From assembly GCA_030752795.1 (NCBI GenBank), contig JASMDM010000067.1, positions 124,001 to 188,000 on the forward strand: 64,000 nucleotides of DNA, written 5' to 3'. Positions within the stretch are counted from its first letter, which is position 1. Each line of letters starts with the position of its first letter. This document shows, piece by piece, positions 59,606 through 64,000 of this stretch. The translations under genes were made by a program, and so were the position numbers. A model generated the notes under the pieces. That model saw nothing but the letters and a program-made list of their open reading frames with translations, had not been told where the DNA came from and did not search any database. Origin of the DNA: SAR202 cluster bacterium (GTDB lineage Bacteria > Chloroflexota > Dehalococcoidia > Lucifugimonadales > UBA1123).

Positions 59606-60319
59606 ATGGCCAGAGTCGTACCCCTGATAACAACTCACAACCTCACACGGAGCTACCAGGTGGGCTCCGAGACTGTCAACGCGCTTCGCGGCATCGACAT
59701 GACGGTGTCGCCCGGCCAGTTCATCGCCGTGGTCGGCCGATCCGGCTCGGGCAAGACGACGCTCCTGAACATCCTGGCCGGACTGGACAAGCCGACCGAT
59801 GGCCAGGTGCTGTTCCAAGATCGGGACCTTGGCGCGATGAACGAGAAGGAGCTCACCGAGATCCGTCGGCACAAAATCGGGTTCGTGTTCCAGTCGTTCG
59901 GTCTACTGCCGCTGCTCTCCGCGTTCGAAAACGTCGAGCTCCCATTGCGGATCGCGGGCGTGCGCACCAAAGAACGGGAGGCGCGCACCCGGGAGACGCT
60001 CGAGATCGTCGGGTTGTGGAACCGGTCCAAGCATCGCCCGTACGAGCTCTCCGGCGGCGAACAGCAACGTGTCGCGATCGCCAGAGCCATCGTCAACAAC
60101 CCTCCGTTGATCCTGGCGGACGAACCGACCGGTGAGCTGGACTCGACCAACGCGCGAGCGATTTTCGGCCTCTTCAAGGACATGGTCAAAGAGCAAGGCA
60201 TCAGCGTACTCTCGGCCACGCACGACTCCACGCTCCTTGCCATGGCGGACGAGGTCAAGGAAATCCGCGACGGCCACCTTGCGGACGCGACCCATCTCGG
60301 CCAACGGTACCGGGACTGA
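59606..60319 (+). CDS. ABC transporter ATP-binding protein (MacB/LolD-like)
   Basis: VVGRSGSGKTTLLNILAGLDKPTDGQVLF; ELSGGEQQRVAIARAIVNNPPLILADEPTGELD. Confidence 0.96.
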   Translation: MARVVPLITTHNLTRSYQVGSETVNALRGIDMTVSPGQFIAVVGRSGSGKTTLLNILAGLDKPTDGQVLFQDRDLGAMNEKELTEIRRHKIGFVFQSFGLLPLLSAFENVELPLRIAGVRTKEREARTRETLEIVGLWNRSKHRPYELSGGEQQRVAIARAIVNNPPLILADEPTGELDSTNARAIFGLFKDMVKEQGISVLSATHDSTLLAMADEVKEIRDGHLADATHLGQRYRD

Positions 60320-61003
60320 TCGACAGCTGATAGCTGACAGCCCAAAACGCCGCCCCGCTTTCGGCATTCCGCGACCGATTTTCGCGCTCGCACGCCTTGC
60401 ATGTTTCTAAGACACGTATTAGCCTTGGCCCAGCACACGTGTTCTCAGGAGCCTTGCCCGCATGCGGAATCGGCGTCCCGCGCCCCAGCAGCTCGACAGT
60501 CAATTCGAATCGTACCTCGCCACGCACCTTCCGCCTTCCACGAGCCGGGTGCCGTCCGTGTATCGCGAGACGACGAAATGCTACGCGTACATGTGCACCT
60601 ACGCCTACGGCTGCAGCGAGCAGACCCCGCGCCCCGCGCAAGTCTTCATACGTCGCTGCATGCGATACATGCCTGAAACGTTGCGCGTCAAGCCCGCCCT
60701 GTCCGACAACGCCCTCGACGTGCTCGCGCGACAACGCGACCGCGGCCAACTATCCGGCGAGACCAGGGCCATCCTCGACCGACTCCGCCCCAACGGCCCA
60801 AAACGCCCTGTCGCGGCAGGCTTCTAGTGAAACACTTTCACAAACGCTCGACGCCGCAAAGGCCGCTGCCCCCCCGTCCCTTCGTCGTATAATGGCTCAG
60901 GCTACAAGCTACGAATGCGGTGCCGCGAGCGACCGATGACGTGCCGGTGTTGCGCCCGACGACATTCGGAGATTCCCATCGCACAGCAGGAGACAACCGA
61001 ATC

Positions 61004-61765
61004 ATGACCATGTTCGACCTTAACGGCAAGACAGCCATCGTCACCGGGGGCAACGGAGGCATCGGCCTCGGGATCGCGAGAGGCTTGGCGCAGGCCGGCG
61101 CAAACATCGTAATCGCCGCCCGCAACGAATCGAAGACCGAGGCGGCCCTCGACGACATTCGTGAGCTCGGAGCGAAAGCCATCGGCACGGCCACCGACGT
61201 GACCGACGAAGCGTCTGTGGCGGCCATGGCCGAGGCCGCGACGAACGAGTTCGGCGGCGTGAACATCCTCGTCAACAACGCGGGCATCGCGATCCGCAAA
61301 GCGCCCCAGGACTACACGCTCGAGGAATGGGAACAGGTCGTGGACATAAACCTGACCGGTACGTTCCTGTGCGCTCGGCAAGTGTATCCCCTCATGAAGG
61401 ACGCCGGAGGAGGCAAGATAATCAACATCGGCTCGATGACATCGATCTTCGGCAGCGACTGGGTGGCCGCGTACTCGTCCAGCAAAGGCGGAGTCGTGCA
61501 GCTTACGAAAAGCCTGGCTTTGTCCTGGGCCGCCGACAACATCCAGGTCAACTCGATCCTGCCCGGCTGGATCCACACCGATCTCACCAACCCGATCCGA
61601 AGCGACAACCCCGAACGTTACGCCTCAATCACGGCCCGCATCCCTCACGGACGCTGGGGCGAGCCCGACGAGATGGGAGGCTGCGCCATCTTCCTGGCCA
61701 GCGCAGCCTCTGACTACGTCACCGGCACAGCCATCCCAGTCGACGGCGGCTACGCGGCGTTCTAG
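61004..61765 (+). CDS. SDR family oxidoreductase
   Basis: GKTAIVTGGNGGIGLGIARGLAQAGANIVIAARN; NNAG; YSSSKGG; VTGTAIPVDGGYAAF. Confidence 0.96.
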   Translation: MTMFDLNGKTAIVTGGNGGIGLGIARGLAQAGANIVIAARNESKTEAALDDIRELGAKAIGTATDVTDEASVAAMAEAATNEFGGVNILVNNAGIAIRKAPQDYTLEEWEQVVDINLTGTFLCARQVYPLMKDAGGGKIINIGSMTSIFGSDWVAAYSSSKGGVVQLTKSLALSWAADNIQVNSILPGWIHTDLTNPIRSDNPERYASITARIPHGRWGEPDEMGGCAIFLASAASDYVTGTAIPVDGGYAAF

Positions 61766-62117
61766 GGCGCGGCCCCACTCAGCGCCCGCGATCGGCATGT
61801 CCTGGCGTCGGCCCACGGGAGAAGGCTTCCTGTTGGTCGAATTCCTTGGCCACCACCAGCAATTGGCGCTTGATGACGTTGAGCCCGCTCAGCGACCGGA
61901 TATGGGGTCGCCACGACGTTAGCGCCGCCTTCGGGCCTTGTCGCCGCACATCGGTCATCGTAACGAGGGAGCCCGCGTGATACACTGGATGCCTGAAACA
62001 TCCCGGCTCGACTTGCCCCGTGTCTGAGGTAATCGAAGTGCCCGTCAACGCATCCGAAGCCACCTGCTGCGGCATCGACGTCCGGTCGATGGCCGAAATG
62101 GCGGATTCACCGCGGCA

Positions 62118-62681
62118 ATGACAACGTCGCGGATCACCCGCGGATCCGACTTCATTGTGGTCGCGGCCATGATCGCGATCATGGTGATGTCAACGGCGTG
62201 TGGAGCCACTGGCCCCGATCCGACAGCCGTGCTGACTGCTGATATCCCGGTCGATCCCGGGGATTACAAGGACCGGTACGGACGCTCCCTGCCTATGGAG
62301 GACATAGCGTCGATCCTGACTGCCAGCGCCTTGCGAGTTCTGCGCGATGTGGACTGGGAGTGGGGTGCTGACGTTGATACACCCCGCGTCTGCGTAGCCA
62401 TCAATCCTGCTTGGGCTTCCGTGATCGACGAGGGTCGGCTCCCGCGCGCACTTATCGATGACCTGGTGCGTCGCCTCGGGCGCAACCTTTCGCTGCAGGT
62501 GTATGTCTCCGACTATGAAACGGCCGCGGACCGATGCCAATCCGGCATCGCCTGGCACATCAGCTTCTCGACCTACCGTCTAGGAGGACTCGAAAAGAGT
62601 CGCCTCACAGTGGACCTGAGTGAGCGTTTCGTGGGCACCTTCGGGGGAAGCAGTTGGCAATACACCTTCGTCACGCAATAG
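62118..62681 (+). CDS. hypothetical lipoprotein, possibly C-terminally truncated by TAG
   Basis: Lipobox MVMSTACGATG; frame continues after TAG with DGDWVLAFADPTGIY to TAG 62727-62729. Confidence 0.65.
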   Translation: MTTSRITRGSDFIVVAAMIAIMVMSTACGATGPDPTAVLTADIPVDPGDYKDRYGRSLPMEDIASILTASALRVLRDVDWEWGADVDTPRVCVAINPAWASVIDEGRLPRALIDDLVRRLGRNLSLQVYVSDYETAADRCQSGIAWHISFSTYRLGGLEKSRLTVDLSERFVGTFGGSSWQYTFVTQ

Positions 62682-62756
62682 GACGGCGACTGGGTCCTAG
62701 CTTTTGCAGATCCGACGGGCATTTACTAGTTCGAGGCAGCGCCAAACACCGCCTTC

Positions 62757-62810
62757 GACTACGTCACCGGCACGGCCATCCCCGTCGACGGAGGCTGCGC
62801 GGCGTTCTAG
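62757..62810 (+). pseudogene. SDR C-terminal remnant (duplicate of the 3' end of the 61004-61765 gene)
   Basis: 54 nt, 50/54 identical to 61712-61765; encodes DYVTGTAIPVDGGCAAF*. Confidence 0.8.
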
Positions 62811-62957
62811 CGAGCCAACGATCACGGAGACAATTGCATCTCTTCGCCCCGGCCTGCACCTAATCCGTTACTGACGCCGGACTGACGAAGTTCGGCGCAT
62901 CAAGATCGGATTAGCAGCTTGGCCGCTGTTATCGTGGCCAACGCGGAGGAGCAGAAG

Positions 62958-63170
62958 ATGGCAAAACAGGTCAACAAGACCGAGACGCTTGCGCCCAGGG
63001 GATGGGCCGTATCCCTGCTTTGGGCAGTCGGGATCATCGGAGTGTCCATAGCCCTCAGCGCGACAATCAACCCGCTGTTCGGGCGTTACGTCCATTGGGA
63101 CTGGATGGCCGGAGTCGCGCCGGTGAGCTTCGCCCTGATCGTCGCCGCCTTCAGGCGACGTTGGGTGTGA
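62958..63170 (+). CDS. small hypothetical membrane protein
   Basis: MAKQVNKTETLAPRGWAVSLLWAVGIIGVSIALSATINPLFGRYVHWDWMAGVAPVSFALIVAAFRRRWV. Confidence 0.6.
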   Translation: MAKQVNKTETLAPRGWAVSLLWAVGIIGVSIALSATINPLFGRYVHWDWMAGVAPVSFALIVAAFRRRWV

Positions 63171-63733
63171 TCACAACTAAATCTCAACAGCACGTATATC
63201 AATTCTGCGGTTGAAATTCCGATGTAATTGCTCGGGTCCGGTGTTGCGTCAGCATTGAACAATAGCACTCGATAATTCGCTTCCTGGTCGCGAGAGAGCC
63301 TTTGCTCCTGAGTTCGCCTCCTTGTTCCAAAGAACGATTTGGCGACGTTGCAAGCCGCGCCGATCAAACGGATCTCACCGCAACTGGCGGTCACGCTGAA
63401 ACCCGGCGATGTTCTGAGTCGGATGGTGTACTCGGCAAACGGCAGTTCGATCGAGTGGTCTGCCAATCCTTTCAACAGCTTTTTAACGCCTTCAAAGACA
63501 ACCAGATCTGACAAGATCTTGTTGCCGGCTTCGTAAACACTTACGTTCGGGTACGGACCTGAACCAAGCGGCCGCCTTTTGAGTATGGTCAAGGTCTCGA
63601 CGACATCATCGGTGGGCGTAGGGAGCACGATGTCCTGTACGGCATCTGAGTATTTCGCTATCTCACGATCGATACTTTGGGCGGTCAGAACCAATGATTC
63701 TGTGCTCACAGATTTCTTCCCTTCTAAACCCAT
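63086..63733 (-). CDS. hypothetical protein
   Basis: 215 aa ORF; non-antisense-like composition; overlaps 3' end of 62958-63170, so its C-terminus may be imprecise. Confidence 0.5.
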   Translation of the reverse strand: MGLEGKKSVSTESLVLTAQSIDREIAKYSDAVQDIVLPTPTDDVVETLTILKRRPLGSGPYPNVSVYEAGNKILSDLVVFEGVKKLLKGLADHSIELPFAEYTIRLRTSPGFSVTASCGEIRLIGAACNVAKSFFGTRRRTQEQRLSRDQEANYRVLLFNADATPDPSNYIGISTAELIYVLLRFSCDHTQRRLKAATIRAKLTGATPAIQSQWT

Positions 63734-63867
63734 CTAGTGCACTTCACTCGGATTCGGCGAGAATCTTGCGCCGGTTACCGGTGCCGGTATAACATCGGTC
63801 AAGCGATGGGCACGGCCACCTGACGACACCGCACATCACACCCGTCGTGAATGGAAGCGAACTCGCC

Positions 63868-64000
63868 ATGACCGATCTGTTGCTGAAGGGCGGCGAAGTA
63901 ATCGACCCTTCCCAGGGCATCCGAGAGCGACTCGACGTCGCCGTCACCTACGGCGCGATCACACAATTGGTCGCTAACCTTGAACCTGACGCCGAGACGC
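63868..64000 (+). CDS. amidohydrolase / dihydroorotase-like protein, truncated by window end
   Basis: MTDLLLKGGEVIDPSQGIRERLDVAVTYGAITQLVANLEPDAET, typical cyclic amidohydrolase N-terminus. Confidence 0.8.
   Translation, partial: MTDLLLKGGEVIDPSQGIRERLDVAVTYGAITQLVANLEPDAET

Noticed and set aside
60462-60827. 121-aa plus-strand ORF (MRNRRPAPQQLDSQFESYLATH...)
   Set aside because: No recognisable family, overlaps an antisense ORF of similar length; not supportable as a gene from sequence alone.
61779-62075. 98-aa minus-strand ORF between the SDR gene and the lipoprotein
   Set aside because: Possible relic, but no motif I could recognise and no convincing start signal.
1-64000. tRNA, rRNA, CRISPR, phage or IS genes
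   Set aside because: Inspected intergenic gaps and ORF products; none had convincing tRNA cloverleaf, repeat-spacer pattern, transposase, integrase or phage structural motifs.

Overview
GC-rich, gene-dense bacterial window. Gene content (DUF2298/TIGR03662 plus TIGR03663/Agl23-like pair, enolase-superfamily protein, DUF3179 lipoprotein, SMP-30, split MaoC hydratases, giant FtsX-like permeases) suggests a Chloroflexota (Dehalococcoidia/SAR202-like) genome; this placement is inference, not tested. I support about 50 protein-coding genes, several intrinsic terminators, sigma70-like promoters and three families of short intergenic repeats. I found no rRNA, tRNA, CRISPR array or intact transposon. 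The most interesting signals are: (1) a DUF3179 lipoprotein with an in-frame UGA at the first Cys of its CxxC motif, followed at the right distance by a hairpin that fits the bacterial SECIS consensus (candidate selenoprotein, UxxC); (2) a threonine-synthase-like / NIL-domain / MoaD-like(-GG) operon, possibly protein-thiocarboxylate sulfur transfer, with a promoter and an intrinsic terminator in its leader; (3) an unusual number of genes disrupted by one small lesion (TGG>TAG, TGG>TGA, a C4 run, a 7-bp tandem duplication, a 2-nt deletion), plus a lipase/xanthine-dehydrogenase in-frame chimera; (4) a four-gene ABC system with two giant permeases carrying extracytoplasmic inserts and an ATPase with an AbrB-like tail. 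All homology calls are from reading translated sequence, without database searches.
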